A stretch of 64,000 bases of DNA from DATBVX01 sp963724625 (GCA_963724625.1 CAVRVO010000004.1:248001-312000), one strand, 5' to 3'; positions 34,934 to 44,637 are shown, counted from the first letter of the stretch. A program made the numbers and translations. The notes: generated by a model from the letters alone, not told the origin.

Positions 34934-36984
34934 GCAATCTGCGTCCGCTGGTACGGAGCTTCACGGCAGCCCTCGGCGCGTCCGGTAAGATGCAACGCGC
35001 AACTCCTGATCATGTCGAGGACGACGATCCACACCAGTGCGAGAAAGAACGCGGTCAGCCAGCCATCGAGTTGCTGATTGAAAACAAGCTGCGGCGCAGC
35101 GGCGGCCCGCTCCGCTGGCAACAGCCCTGCGGCGAGCTTGTCGGACAGATCGCGCGCTGCGGCGAAAAACCCGAGTTTCGGATCGGCACTCAGGATCTTT
35201 TGCAGCGAAGCCGTGGTCGTGACCGTGACCAGCCAGGCGAGGGGCGCTCCAGTGACCCAGGCATGGCGAATGCGGCCGCTCTTGACGAGGATCGCGGTCA
35301 CCACCGCCAGCGCGATTGCGGCGAGCAGTTGATTCGCGATGCCAAATAGCGGCCAGAGAATGTTGATGCCGCCGTTCGGATCGATGACCCCTATATAGAG
35401 AAAGTATCCCCAGCCAGCGACGGTCACCAGGCTGGCCAGAACGACGGAGGGATACCAGGAAGTGCGGCCAAATTGCGTGCTCACCTTGCCGAAGGCTTCC
35501 TGCACAATGAATCGACCCACGCGCGTGCCTGCATCGAGCACCGTCAGGATGAACACCGCCTCGAACATGATGGCGAAGTGGTACCACATCGAGAGCAGCG
35601 ACTGACCGAACGCAGAACCGAAAATGCTCGCCATTCCTACCGCCAGCGACGGTGCGCCCCCGGTGCGCCCAAACAGCGTCTGCTCGCCCATGCTGTGGGC
35701 GAGACTGTGCATCTGTTCGGCCGTCACCGGGAATCCCCAGCTCGTGATCGTCGCCGTTGCAACCTGTGGATCGGCGCCGACCACGCCACCTGCCACGTTG
35801 ATCGCGAAGTAGACGCCAGGATCGAGCACGCAAGCTGCGATCAGCGCGAGTATCCCGACGCTCGACTCGAGCGCCATCGATCCATAGCCGACCAGCCGGA
35901 TATCGGTCTCACGCGCGAGCAGTTTAGGCGTCGTGCCTGATGCAACGAGTGAGTGGAAACCGGAAATCGCCCCGCACGCCAGCGTGATGAACAGGAACGG
36001 GAACAACTTGCCACTGAAGATTGGCCCGGTGCCGTCGATGAAGCGGGTGATCGGCGGCATCCTGATTTCCGGCGAAATCACGCAGACGGCGAGCGCCAGC
36101 AACAACACGACACCCAGCTTGACGAACGTTGAGAGATAGTCACGCGGCGCGAGCAGTAACCAGACCGGCAATACGGCGGCGATGAACCCATAGACCATTA
36201 CGAACCATGCAAGCGTGCGTGCGTCCAGGTCGAACAAGCCGCGCAGCTCCTGGTTGGCATCGATCCAGCCGCCGGCAAGCACTCCGAGTAGCAAGAGCAG
36301 CACACCGAGCGCGGTGGCCTCAAGCACGCGGCCCGGTCTCAGCACGCGCAGGTAAATCCCTACCAGGATCGCTATCGGGATGGTCGTGAACACCGTGAAA
36401 GTCGACCAGGGGCTGTGCGCCATCGCCTTGACGACGACCAGCGCCAGTACGGCTATCAATATCGTCATGATCGTGAGAGTTGCGACCAGAGCTGCGGTGC
36501 CGCCAATCGGGCTCAGTTCATCGTGGGCCATCTGGCCAATCCCGCGGCCATTGCGCCGCACCGAGCAGAACATCACCAGCATGTCCTGCACACAGCCGCC
36601 CAACACCGCGCCAACCAGCAGCCACAATGTCCCTGGCAAATAGCCGAACTGCGCGGCGAGTGTCGGGCCGACGAGCGGGCCGGCACCCGCAATCGCAGCG
36701 AAATGGTGGCCGAACACGATCCAGCGGTTGGTCGGCATGAAGTCCCGGCCGTTTTCCAGGCTTTCAGCCGGTGTGGCACGTGTTGCGTCGAGAGCAACGA
36801 CGCGCGCGGCGATCCAGCCGCTATAGAAGCGGTACGCGAGCAGGTAGATACACGCTGCGGCGACTACCAGCCACGCGGCGTTGATCGACTCTCCGCGCTT
36901 CAGCGCGACGCCGGCGAATGAGGCAGCGCCGATGAGTGCAATCAGGCCCCAGATGAACCATTGCCGGATTCGTTTCGAGCGCAT
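34930..36984 (-). CDS. cstA: carbon starvation protein CstA
   Basis: A 684-residue polytopic membrane protein with about 16 hydrophobic helices. Diagnostic stretches are NRWIVFGHHFAAIAGAGPLV, LGGCVQDMLVMFCSVRRNG and GFHSLVASGTTPKLLARE. CstA/BtsT proteins import pyruvate or peptides, often under carbon limitation. It forms an operon with ybdD. No CRP site was searched for. Confidence 0.95.
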   Translation of the reverse strand: MRSKRIRQWFIWGLIALIGAASFAGVALKRGESINAAWLVVAAACIYLLAYRFYSGWIAARVVALDATRATPAESLENGRDFMPTNRWIVFGHHFAAIAGAGPLVGPTLAAQFGYLPGTLWLLVGAVLGGCVQDMLVMFCSVRRNGRGIGQMAHDELSPIGGTAALVATLTIMTILIAVLALVVVKAMAHSPWSTFTVFTTIPIAILVGIYLRVLRPGRVLEATALGVLLLLLGVLAGGWIDANQELRGLFDLDARTLAWFVMVYGFIAAVLPVWLLLAPRDYLSTFVKLGVVLLLALAVCVISPEIRMPPITRFIDGTGPIFSGKLFPFLFITLACGAISGFHSLVASGTTPKLLARETDIRLVGYGSMALESSVGILALIAACVLDPGVYFAINVAGGVVGADPQVATATITSWGFPVTAEQMHSLAHSMGEQTLFGRTGGAPSLAVGMASIFGSAFGQSLLSMWYHFAIMFEAVFILTVLDAGTRVGRFIVQEAFGKVSTQFGRTSWYPSVVLASLVTVAGWGYFLYIGVIDPNGGINILWPLFGIANQLLAAIALAVVTAILVKSGRIRHAWVTGAPLAWLVTVTTTASLQKILSADPKLGFFAAARDLSDKLAAGLLPAERAAAAPQLVFNQQLDGWLTAFFLALVWIVVLDMIRSCALHLTGRAEGCREAPYQRTQIA

Positions 36985-37062
36985 GAAGCGACCGTCTCCG
37001 GAAGTTGTTGAATGTTCAGAACGCCGCGCGGGCTGCCGAACGGCACGCGATATCGTACACCG

Positions 37063-38367
37063 TCATAAGTCGTCGGAGCCGTACTGCCTCCACTCGCTCG
37101 GCACGATGAGGCGCGCGCCACGGCCGAAGGTGAAATAAGACCACGCCCATTCGAGCATCACGGAAAGGCGATTACGAAAGCCCGTAAGCCCGTAGATGTG
37201 CACCAACAACCACAGCCACCAGGCGAAGTGCCCGGCGAAATGCATGCGGCCGATCTCGCAGATTCCACGGCTGCGACCGATGGTCGCCATTTGGCCCTTG
37301 TCGAAGTAGCGAAACGGCTCGCGCTGCCGGCCGCGCAGGTCGTTGAGAATTGTGTGCCCGATGTAAAGTCCCTGTTGCATGGCTACCGGCGCGACTCCCG
37401 GCAGCAGCCGGTCGTGTTTGACGTCCTGACAGCGTGCGAGATCACCAGCCACAAACAGTTCCGGATGGCCTGCAATCGTGAGATCCGGCCCGACGGTCAC
37501 GCGACCGGCGCGGTCGAGCTCGATACCGAGTGTCGCGCCAATGTGGCTTGTGCGTACGCCCGCAGCCCACATGATCGTTGCGGCATCGACCTTCTCTGCC
37601 CCCATCTCGACACCCTGCGCGCTCACACCCGTGACCGTGCACGAAAGCCTGACCCGTACGCCCAGTGATTCAAGGTCGCGCTGGGCGCGCTGCGCCAGGT
37701 CCTCGGAGAACGTCGGTAGAATTCGTGGACCCGCCTCGATCAGGATGATGCGCGAGTGACGCGGGTCGATGTGGCGAAAATCGCGTGCCAGCGTGTAGCG
37801 GCTCATTTCACCAATCGCGCCGGCGAGCTCCACGCCCGTGGGTCCGCCACCGACTACGACGAAGGTGAGCAGTCGGCGATGGCACGCGGCGTCACTTTCC
37901 CGCTCCGCAGCCTCGAATGCGCTCAGGACGCGCCTGCGTATTTCAGTCGCCTGCGAGAGGGTCTTGAGCCCGGGAGCATGGGCTTCCCATTCGTCATGTC
38001 CGAAATAGGTGTGTGTCGATCCGCAACCGAGAACCAGGTAGTCGTAGCTGAATTCCCCGATATCGGTCGCCACCGTGTGTGTCGCGACGTCGACTGACCG
38101 CGCCGTACCTTGTAGTACACGCACGTTCCGCCGCGAGGACAGGATGCTGCGGATTGGCGCCGCGATATCGGCGGGACTCAAAGCAGCGGTCGCGACCTGG
38201 TAGAGGAGCGGCTGAAACAAATGATGGTTCTGCCGATCCAGAACCGTGACCTCTATGCCAGCGCGATTGCCGAGCACCTTGGCAACGTTCAGCCCGACGA
38301 ATCCAGCTCCGACGATGAGCACCTGGACCGGCGATTCACGACGCTTCTGGGATTTGGCCTCAACCAT
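37063..38367 (-). CDS. ndh: type II NADH dehydrogenase (NDH-2)
   Basis: The 434-residue flavoprotein has two Rossmann motifs: VLIVGAGFVGLNVAKVLG for FAD and FVVVGGGPTGVELAGAIGE for NADH. It also has FQPLLYQVATAALSPADIA and TIMWAAGVRTS, and a C-terminal membrane-binding segment (FAWWLWLLVHIYGLTGFRNR). It oxidises NADH and reduces quinone without pumping protons. Confidence 0.93.
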   Translation of the reverse strand: MVEAKSQKRRESPVQVLIVGAGFVGLNVAKVLGNRAGIEVTVLDRQNHHLFQPLLYQVATAALSPADIAAPIRSILSSRRNVRVLQGTARSVDVATHTVATDIGEFSYDYLVLGCGSTHTYFGHDEWEAHAPGLKTLSQATEIRRRVLSAFEAAERESDAACHRRLLTFVVVGGGPTGVELAGAIGEMSRYTLARDFRHIDPRHSRIILIEAGPRILPTFSEDLAQRAQRDLESLGVRVRLSCTVTGVSAQGVEMGAEKVDAATIMWAAGVRTSHIGATLGIELDRAGRVTVGPDLTIAGHPELFVAGDLARCQDVKHDRLLPGVAPVAMQQGLYIGHTILNDLRGRQREPFRYFDKGQMATIGRSRGICEIGRMHFAGHFAWWLWLLVHIYGLTGFRNRLSVMLEWAWSYFTFGRGARLIVPSEWRQYGSDDL

Positions 38368-38384
38368 TCACGGGGTGGAATACA

Positions 38385-38693
38385 TCAGGCACTTCTGCCG
38401 TCGTCGACCATGCCGAGTGTCCTCTCATGAGCCGTGAACTGCTCGCACCACTTGTCGAGCTTCGCGTACTCCTCGGCATTGCTCTTACGGAACGCCTCGT
38501 AGCCCGCGCGCGTCCGCCAGGTATCCAGCGTGATAAAGCGATTCGGCGACTCGATGCTGCGGAACAGCTCCGTGGCGACATACTCCGGGCTGCGACGGAA
38601 GAACTCGACCCATTTGCCCGCGGGGCCGTATTCGAGCTCGAATTCCTTCAAGCGCTCGGGCGCGGCGTCGAATTCCCAAACAATGCGGTACAT
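38385..38693 (-). CDS. ABM-type dimeric alpha/beta-barrel protein
   Basis: A 102-residue protein from the ATG at 38693 (MYRIVWEFDAAPERLKEFEL). It has FRSIESPNRFITLDTWRTRA and EAFRKSNAEEYAKLD, typical of small antibiotic-biosynthesis-monooxygenase fold proteins. A cofactor-free oxygenase or a signalling/structural role are both possible. It ends 17 bases before the NDH-2 start. Confidence 0.8.
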   Translation of the reverse strand: MYRIVWEFDAAPERLKEFELEYGPAGKWVEFFRRSPEYVATELFRSIESPNRFITLDTWRTRAGYEAFRKSNAEEYAKLDKWCEQFTAHERTLGMVDDGRSA

Positions 38694-38748
38694 GCGGGGG
38701 CACCGGAAAAACCGCGAGGCTACCGCTTTCGGGGTGCAGAATCGAGCG

Positions 38749-39189
38749 TCAGTGACGGGGAGGATCCGCGAGCTCGAGAAAACCGGCCGCCCATTCCATG
38801 ACGGGGCGCACACGGTCCGACACCAGACGCAAGGCAGTGGCGTAGTCGACCCAGCGGTATTCGTTGTGTTCCGGCCGACCGATCTCTGGATTCATCGGCA
38901 GGCTTATGGATTCGGTGCTGGTCCGTGCCAGGTAGTAACGCGCGGTCTTCCCGCGACTGTAGGGGCCGGTCTCGGTATGGATCTCGCCCCAGGCAAACGC
39001 CAGGTCCTCGAGCGTAGTTTCTTCGCGCACTTCGCGAATTGCCGCAGCCTTTGGATCCTCGCCGTTTTCAACCAGCCCTTTGGGAAAATCCCAATGATTG
39101 AAAGCGCGCAACAGGAGAAACCGCCATCCCTGCGGTGTCTCACGCACGACGACTGCGCCGGCCGAAAGGCGTTTGGGCGTGGCGCTCAT
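38749..39189 (-). CDS. Nudix hydrolase
   Basis: 146 residues from the ATG at 39189 (MSATPKRLSAGAVVVRET). The Nudix box is complete: GLVENGEDPKAAAIREVREE follows FPK. The DFPKG entry and REVREET resemble diadenosine tetraphosphate hydrolases and MutT-like house-cleaning enzymes; the substrate is unknown. It lies between the ABM gene and ahpD on the minus strand. Confidence 0.93.
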   Translation of the reverse strand: MSATPKRLSAGAVVVRETPQGWRFLLLRAFNHWDFPKGLVENGEDPKAAAIREVREETTLEDLAFAWGEIHTETGPYSRGKTARYYLARTSTESISLPMNPEIGRPEHNEYRWVDYATALRLVSDRVRPVMEWAAGFLELADPPRH

Positions 39190-39261
39190 GCGCCGAGTAT
39201 AGCGAAGCGCTCCGGTGCGCAAATTCTACGTCTAATCCGCTGTCGCTCTTCGGCGACGGGA

Positions 39262-39798
39262 TCACGCAGCGTGGGCAAACTCCAGCACGCCGGCGACGGC
39301 GTGCACCGTCGATGCGATGCGCACGGCGCTCTGGATGGTTTCGCGGCTCACGCCATGCGCCCGCAGCTTGCGCTCGTGCGCCGTGATGCACAGCCCACAG
39401 CCATTCACTGCCGATACGGCGAGCGACAGGAGCTCGAAGTCGTCCTGTGCAATGCCCGGGTTTGCGATCACATTCATGCGCAACCGTGCCGGCAGGGATT
39501 GGTATTCGTCATCCTGCACCAGGTGCAGGAACCGGTAGTACACGTTGTTCATGCCCATGATCGCCGCGGCAGCACGCGCTGCGTTGAGATGGGCCTCATC
39601 AAGCTGCTCGCGGGCCAGATCTTCGATCGCGCGAGCGAATGGCACGTTGCGTGCGGCAATCGTGGTTGCGAGCGCGATCGACCACAGCTGCACCGACGTG
39701 AGCCCGGGCGAGCCCTGGGCCGTGAGTACTGTGCCGAGATTGAGCTTCACGTCGCGGGCGTAATCGGGAATCGAGTCCTTGATGGTTTCGAGCGTCAT
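39262..39798 (-). CDS. ahpD: alkyl hydroperoxide reductase AhpD
   Basis: 178 residues with the AhpD active site NGCGLCITAHE (C134, C137, H141), preceded by a duplicated alpha-helical half (LNAARAAAAIMGMNNVYYRF). AhpD reduces AhpC and is a CMD-fold disulfide reductase. It follows ahpC by 73 bases on the same strand, and the locus is divergent from oxyR. Confidence 0.94.
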   Translation of the reverse strand: MTLETIKDSIPDYARDVKLNLGTVLTAQGSPGLTSVQLWSIALATTIAARNVPFARAIEDLAREQLDEAHLNAARAAAAIMGMNNVYYRFLHLVQDDEYQSLPARLRMNVIANPGIAQDDFELLSLAVSAVNGCGLCITAHERKLRAHGVSRETIQSAVRIASTVHAVAGVLEFAHAA

Positions 39799-39871
39799 GG
39801 TTCGACCATTGGGTTCGGGAGTGGGTAATCAGGAGGATGCAGGCCGCAGCGCTGACTGTGGCCTGCTCCGA

Positions 39872-40411
39872 TCAGGCGGCCTTCAATGTCTCCTCGCCTT
39901 TCTTCCAGTTGCACGGGCAAAGCTCGTCCGTCTGCAGACCATCGAGGACGCGTAAGACCTCCTCGGGGCTGCGGCCGACGTTCAGGTCGGTGACGTAGAC
40001 GAAGCGGATGATGCCCTGGGGATCAACAATGTAGGTTGCGCGCTGTGACACTCCGGCCTCCGGGTCGAGGATGCCGAGCGCACTCGAAAGCTCACGCTTG
40101 ATGTCGGCCAGCATCGGGAACGGCAGAGATCTGAGCTCTTCCTTGTCCTTGCGCCAGGCAAGGTGCACGAACTCCGAGTCGATGCTGACGCCGAGCACTT
40201 GCGCATCGCGCGCCACGAATTCCTTGTTGAGCCTGCCGAACGCAGCAATCTCGGTCGGGCATACGAAGGTGAAGTCCTTCGGCCAGAAGAAGATCACTTT
40301 CCACTTACCCTGGAAGCTGTCGTGGGAAAACGCCTTGAACGCGTTTTGCAGATCATTCGAGACCACGCCCGTGAGTGCGAATTCGGGAAACTTTTGTCCA
40401 ATACCCAGCAT
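39872..40411 (-). CDS. ahpC: peroxiredoxin AhpC/Prx1 type
   Basis: The 179-residue 2-Cys peroxiredoxin has the peroxidatic C51 in DFTFVCPTE and the resolving region DELCPCNW (C165, C167). It reduces hydrogen peroxide and alkyl hydroperoxides with AhpD as the likely electron donor. The paired AhpC-AhpD arrangement resembles that of Mycobacterium. It is divergent from oxyR. Confidence 0.95.
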   Translation of the reverse strand: MLGIGQKFPEFALTGVVSNDLQNAFKAFSHDSFQGKWKVIFFWPKDFTFVCPTEIAAFGRLNKEFVARDAQVLGVSIDSEFVHLAWRKDKEELRSLPFPMLADIKRELSSALGILDPEAGVSQRATYIVDPQGIIRFVYVTDLNVGRSPEEVLRVLDGLQTDELCPCNWKKGEETLKAA

Positions 40412-40494
40412 GAGTTCTGTCTCCTGTATGTGCCCAAAACGCAGCTCCGGCTGCGAACGGCGCGCAGGATGGCAGGCGGACGCTTGAGTGGCTA

Positions 40495-40535
40495 ATCAAT
40501 TGTTCCGATGAATTCGATAGATGGCGTATATTGAT
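40495..40535. promoter_or_regulatory. candidate OxyR-binding region between ahpC and oxyR
   Basis: An AT-rich stretch in the 127-base divergent region has ATCAAT at 40495-40500 and ATTGAT at 40530-40535 as inverted ends, with ATAG inside. Its length and symmetry are compatible with an OxyR tetramer site, but the match to the enterobacterial consensus is weak. Confidence 0.3.
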
Positions 40536-40538
40536 GCC

Positions 40539-41438
40539 ATGAGCGACCTCAAACTCAAGGACTTGCGTTATCTCGTGGCGCTGGCCGACGAGCGTCATTT
40601 CGGCAAGGCGGCCGAGCGCAGTTTCGTCAGCCAGCCGACGCTGAGCGCGCAGCTGCGCAAGCTCGAGGACTACCTGGGCGTAACGTTGATCGAGCGCCAA
40701 CCCAAGCGGGTCACCCTCACCGAGGTCGGCGAGCAGATCGTGGCTCGTGCGCGGCGCATGCTGCAGGAAGGCGATGCAATTGTCGGCCTCGCGCGCCACA
40801 ACACGGATCCCCTTTCGGGCACGCTCAAGGTGGCGTTCATTCCTACCATTGGTCCGTACCTGCTGCCGCGCGTGGCGTCGCGCATCCGCCGCGCTCTGCC
40901 ACGCCTGAAACTGCTGCTCTACGAGCACCGCACGGAGGCTCTACTGGAGCGTCTGCACGCCGGCGCGATCGACCTGGGGATCCTGGCTCTGCCCGTTGAC
41001 CAGGAGGGACTGGAGTCGCGCGAGCTCTTCGAAGAACCGTTCCGCGTCGCGCTTCCCGCGGATCACCGCCTCGCGTCGCGCAAGACGCTCAAGCCCGCTG
41101 ATCTGGACGACGAAACCCTTCTGTTGCTCGAGGACGGGCATTGCCTGCGTGATCAGGCCCTGGAAGTCTGCAGCCAGACCTCGGCTCACGAGAGCGAGGA
41201 CTACAGGGCAACGAGCCTGGAAACGCTTCGCCAGATGGTCGCGGCGGGACACGGGATCACACTGCTACCCGATATGGCGACGCGCAGTCCGTTCGGAAAC
41301 CCACGCACGCTCGTAGTGCGCCCGTTTACGGAACCGTCGCCGCAGCGACGAATTGGTGCCGTGTGGCGCAAGAGCAGTACGCGCATCCCCGCCATCAAGG
41401 CGGTATGTGAGATTGTGATTGCGGAGGCCGCGCCCTGA
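40539..41438 (+). CDS. oxyR: hydrogen peroxide-sensing regulator OxyR
   Basis: 299 residues from the ATG at 40539 (MSDLKLKDLRYLVALADERH). The LysR HTH contains SFVSQPTLSAQLRKLE. The redox pair is C202 and C211 (EDGHCLRDQALEVC), with the same 9-residue spacing as E. coli C199/C208, so disulfide sensing should be intact. It is divergent from ahpC-ahpD, its likely targets. Confidence 0.94.
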   Translation: MSDLKLKDLRYLVALADERHFGKAAERSFVSQPTLSAQLRKLEDYLGVTLIERQPKRVTLTEVGEQIVARARRMLQEGDAIVGLARHNTDPLSGTLKVAFIPTIGPYLLPRVASRIRRALPRLKLLLYEHRTEALLERLHAGAIDLGILALPVDQEGLESRELFEEPFRVALPADHRLASRKTLKPADLDDETLLLLEDGHCLRDQALEVCSQTSAHESEDYRATSLETLRQMVAAGHGITLLPDMATRSPFGNPRTLVVRPFTEPSPQRRIGAVWRKSSTRIPAIKAVCEIVIAEAAP

Positions 41439-41450
41439 GGCGCACAGAAG

Positions 41451-41804
41451 TCAGGTGTCTTTGGCTGGATCGCCATCGGCGACATAACGACGGATCTGCT
41501 CACTCGCCTCGCTTAGAGCGCGACGCTGTTCCGTAGGACACATCATCGTGCCATAGGAGCAGAACACGCAGCAGTCGCCAAAGATGGGCTTGAGCACTTT
41601 GCTGCAATGAGTGCAGGTATAAAAGTACGCACTCTGGGCTTCGGGCATGGTTTCCTCGCGGCGAAAGCCGCAAGAAGGACAGGTCACGACCGTTTGCCGG
41701 GTAATAGAGCGTCCGGGATCGAGCGCCAGCAATTCGAGCGTGTCGGCGTCATCCCCAATGGATGCCTCGGATTTTCCCGGATACCACGCGGGGGTCTGGG
41801 GCAT
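41451..41804 (-). CDS. GDCCVxC domain-containing (putative metal-binding) protein
   Basis: 117 residues. The C-terminal part has TCPSCGFRREETMPE, FYTCTHCSKVLKPIFGDCC and VFCSYGTMMCP, the GDCCVxC domain, which is cysteine-rich and probably binds metal. Such proteins occur near mercury-resistance genes, but no mer gene is seen here. The N-terminal ~35 residues are extra compared with the usual ~70-residue form. It is convergent with oxyR. Confidence 0.8.
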   Translation of the reverse strand: MPQTPAWYPGKSEASIGDDADTLELLALDPGRSITRQTVVTCPSCGFRREETMPEAQSAYFYTCTHCSKVLKPIFGDCCVFCSYGTMMCPTEQRRALSEASEQIRRYVADGDPAKDT

Positions 41805-42017
41805 AGAGTCCTGCGATCGATATAGTTGTTATTAGTAGCCCCGCCAGATTAATGATCCTGCTGCGCAATGAGAAGACGCGCGTCACATCGGCTGCAGCTG
41901 CCCTCTAGGATCGCGAGGGCATAGGTGAATAATAGGTAAAACACGGCCCAAAGGCCTTCATGCGCACGCGAGGAACAGACCCAGGACCGACCGCACCCGA
42001 GTTACGAGGAGTAGCGC

Positions 42018-43280
42018 GTGGCGGCTCGTACGGGCGCGCGTAGACGCCCCTATTTCAACCTGCCTGAAGCGGAGCTGCGGCGCCGCCTGATTGCCGGCAC
42101 GCAGCACGAGACTGTCGCAGGGCACCTTGGGAAGGAGCTCTACACCGACCTGCGGAGGCTCGCGAAGGCCGCGCGGAAGAGACCCCGGTCACGAGCCCAT
42201 CGTGTCTACATCCTGCACGGGATCATGGGTTCCATGCTTGGATATCCGAGCCCAAGCCGCGACGTCTTATGGGTGAACCCCAACGCGCTCGCCGCGGGGC
42301 GCCTCACCGAGCTCGCGCTTCCGCTTGGCAATCGCCTGCGTCCGCTCGGTGTGCAGACTTTCATGTACCTGAAATTGAAGCTCGCGCTCGAGTGCGCAGG
42401 CTTCGACGTGCGCTTTCACGCCTACGACTGGCGGCAGAACGTTCTGTCACTCGGCAAAGAGTTGATGCAGCGCCTGCGTGCGGAATCAACTGGTCCGGTG
42501 TCAGTTGTGGCACACAGCATGGGTGGACTCGTCGCACGCGCTGCGATGGTGCGTGACCGTGAACGACAGATTGCGCAGCTGATCATGCTGGGCACGCCCA
42601 ATTACGGCTCCTTCGCGGCGGTCCTCGCGCTGCGCGGCGCCTACCCGCCCGTCCATAAGATCGCGCTTCTCGATCACGAGCATGACCCTGACACCCACGC
42701 ACAGCACGTGTTTGCGACCTTCGAAGGCCTCTACCAGATGCTCCCGGATCCGGAGCACCTCGACGGGTTGGATTTGCGGCGCGCTTCCTCGTGGCCTAGT
42801 TCCGGACCAAAACTGCAAACCACCCTGCTGACCAGATCTGCGGCATATCGCTCGCGGCTTGCGCCAGCCGATGAGCGCTGTGTCCTGATCGCAGGCGCTG
42901 ATCAGCCCACCGTGACCGCGATGCGGGTCAGCGCCAACGAACTGCTGTTTGAAGTGACACGCAACGGCGACGGTACCGTGCCGCTATCGCTGGCTTGCCT
43001 TCCGGGAGCAAGAACCTACTACGTCGCCGAGGGCCACACTGAGTTGCCGAGCAACAGCGACGTCATTGCAGCCATTCGCGATCTTTTGGTACGGGGCGTT
43101 ACCAAGCAGCTCGCATCCCGACACCGACCATCAAGGGCGACTCCTCGGGTAGTGCGTGAGCGCGATCTGCGCTCCACCGAGACGATTGCTCACGACTGGG
43201 ATGCGCTCGACGTCACGACGCAGCGCGGGTTACTGGAGGGAATCGTGTTCCCAGGGCGCCCCGCCCTGCCGAGTCGTTGA
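42018..43280 (+). CDS. alpha/beta hydrolase, lecithin:cholesterol acyltransferase/lipase-like
   Basis: The 420-residue protein has RVYILHGIMGSMLGYPSP, then VRFHAYDWRQNVLSLG. The nucleophile elbow is VVAHSMGGLVARAAM, a GxSxG motif with Ser near residue 166. Candidate Asp and His lie in RNGDGTVPLSLA and EGHTELPSN. This resembles LCAT/PDAT-like lipases. No signal peptide is seen. The start is a GTG. The last 68 bases overlap, tail to tail, the end of otsA on the other strand. Confidence 0.75.
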   Translation: MAARTGARRRPYFNLPEAELRRRLIAGTQHETVAGHLGKELYTDLRRLAKAARKRPRSRAHRVYILHGIMGSMLGYPSPSRDVLWVNPNALAAGRLTELALPLGNRLRPLGVQTFMYLKLKLALECAGFDVRFHAYDWRQNVLSLGKELMQRLRAESTGPVSVVAHSMGGLVARAAMVRDRERQIAQLIMLGTPNYGSFAAVLALRGAYPPVHKIALLDHEHDPDTHAQHVFATFEGLYQMLPDPEHLDGLDLRRASSWPSSGPKLQTTLLTRSAAYRSRLAPADERCVLIAGADQPTVTAMRVSANELLFEVTRNGDGTVPLSLACLPGARTYYVAEGHTELPSNSDVIAAIRDLLVRGVTKQLASRHRPSRATPRVVRERDLRSTETIAHDWDALDVTTQRGLLEGIVFPGRPALPSR

Positions 43281-44637
43281 GCGCTTCCAGGAAACGCTCG
43301 TACCATGCCGTGACGTCGTTGCGGCGCAGAACCTCCATCATTCCGGTATGCCGATCGCGTCGCTCTGCCAACGGCATGGCCAGCGCGGTTTGCATGGCGT
43401 GCGCGAGGCCTTTTGCGTCGTAAGGATTGACCTGGATGGCGCCAGTCAGCTCGCGCGCTGCGCCTGCCAGCGGTGACAGGATCAGCACACCGGGGTCCGC
43501 CGGATCTTGCGCAGCGACGAATTCCTTGGCGACGAGATTCATGCCATCGCGCGCGGGCGTGACCAGCGCTACCTGTGCGGCTCGCAGAAAGCCCATGAGC
43601 GCGGCATGCGGCACGTTGCGGTTGAGATAGCGGATCGGTGTCCAATCCGCATCCGCGAACCGCCCGTTGATGCGTCCCGCCGACTGCTCGAGCGTCTGGC
43701 GAATTTCCGCATAGGCGCGCACGTCGGTGCGACTGAGCGGTGCGACCTGCATGAAGGTGATCTTGCCCAGATTCTCGGGATACGACTCGAGAAACGTTTG
43801 ATACGCAGCGAAGCGCTCGATGAGTCCCTTGCTGTAGTCCAGCCGGTCCACGCCGACCATGAGTTTTCGACCCAGCAGGCTCGTGCTCAGGCGCCGAACG
43901 GCATCGCTTTGCGCCGCCGTGCTGGCAGCGGCCTCCACCGCAGGCACGTCAATGCCGATCGGGAACACCCCGGTCCTGACGCTGCGGGTCCCGATGTGAA
44001 TGCGGCCTTGTGCGCCGATCGCATCGCGTCCCCAGACGTATTCGACCCCAGCGAGAAAACTCTGCAGATCGTTCTCGGTCTGAAACCCGACCACGTCATA
44101 CGCCACCATTTCGCGCAGCAGCTCTGCGTAGGTAGGCAGTACACGCAGCATTTCGACATGTGGAAACGGAATGTGCAGGAAAAAGCCCATCGGCCGCGTC
44201 ACGCCCAATTCGCGCAGCTGTTCAGCCAACGGAATCAGGTGATAGTCATGAACCCAGATCACGTCATCCGGTTCGAGCACTGTCGTCAGCCGTTCGGCGA
44301 AGGCTCGGTTGACGCCCCGGTAGGCTTGCTGCTGGCGTTCGTTGTAGCGAAAGCTGCGCATGAGGTAATGAAACAGAGGCCAGAGGGTTGAGTTGGCGTA
44401 GCCGTTGTAATAGGACTCGAACTCGCGACGCCGCAGCCTGATCGTGACGTAGGTGATGTTGTCGCGAATCAGGATCTCCGGTTCGCCTGGCTCCTCGTCG
44501 GTCAGCTCGCCTCCCCAACCGAACCACACGCCACCTGTCTTGCGCAATGCAGACAGGACACCCACTGTCAGTCCGCCGGGCGCTGCCCCGCGTTTTGGAA
44601 CAGCTACCCGGTTTGACACACAGACGATGCGCGTCAT
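43213..44637 (-). CDS. otsA: alpha,alpha-trehalose-phosphate synthase
   Basis: This 474-residue GT20 glycosyltransferase begins MTRIVCVSNRVAVPKRGAAP and has GGLTVGVLSAL, VIWVHDYHLIPLAEQLR and PARDGMNLVAKEFVAAQDP. It joins UDP-glucose and glucose-6-phosphate to trehalose-6-phosphate. It is the last gene of otsB-GH15-otsA, overlapping GH15 by 4 bases. The 3' end overlaps the lipase-like gene by 68 bases. Confidence 0.95.
   Translation of the reverse strand: MTRIVCVSNRVAVPKRGAAPGGLTVGVLSALRKTGGVWFGWGGELTDEEPGEPEILIRDNITYVTIRLRRREFESYYNGYANSTLWPLFHYLMRSFRYNERQQQAYRGVNRAFAERLTTVLEPDDVIWVHDYHLIPLAEQLRELGVTRPMGFFLHIPFPHVEMLRVLPTYAELLREMVAYDVVGFQTENDLQSFLAGVEYVWGRDAIGAQGRIHIGTRSVRTGVFPIGIDVPAVEAAASTAAQSDAVRRLSTSLLGRKLMVGVDRLDYSKGLIERFAAYQTFLESYPENLGKITFMQVAPLSRTDVRAYAEIRQTLEQSAGRINGRFADADWTPIRYLNRNVPHAALMGFLRAAQVALVTPARDGMNLVAKEFVAAQDPADPGVLILSPLAGAARELTGAIQVNPYDAKGLAHAMQTALAMPLAERRDRHTGMMEVLRRNDVTAWYERFLEALNDSAGRGALGTRFPPVTRAAS

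Noticed and set aside
42018..43280. Polyhydroxyalkanoate depolymerase or triacylglycerol lipase call
   Set aside because: The GxSxG motif is too general. No signal peptide or PHA-specific features are visible, so only a lipase/LCAT-like label was kept.
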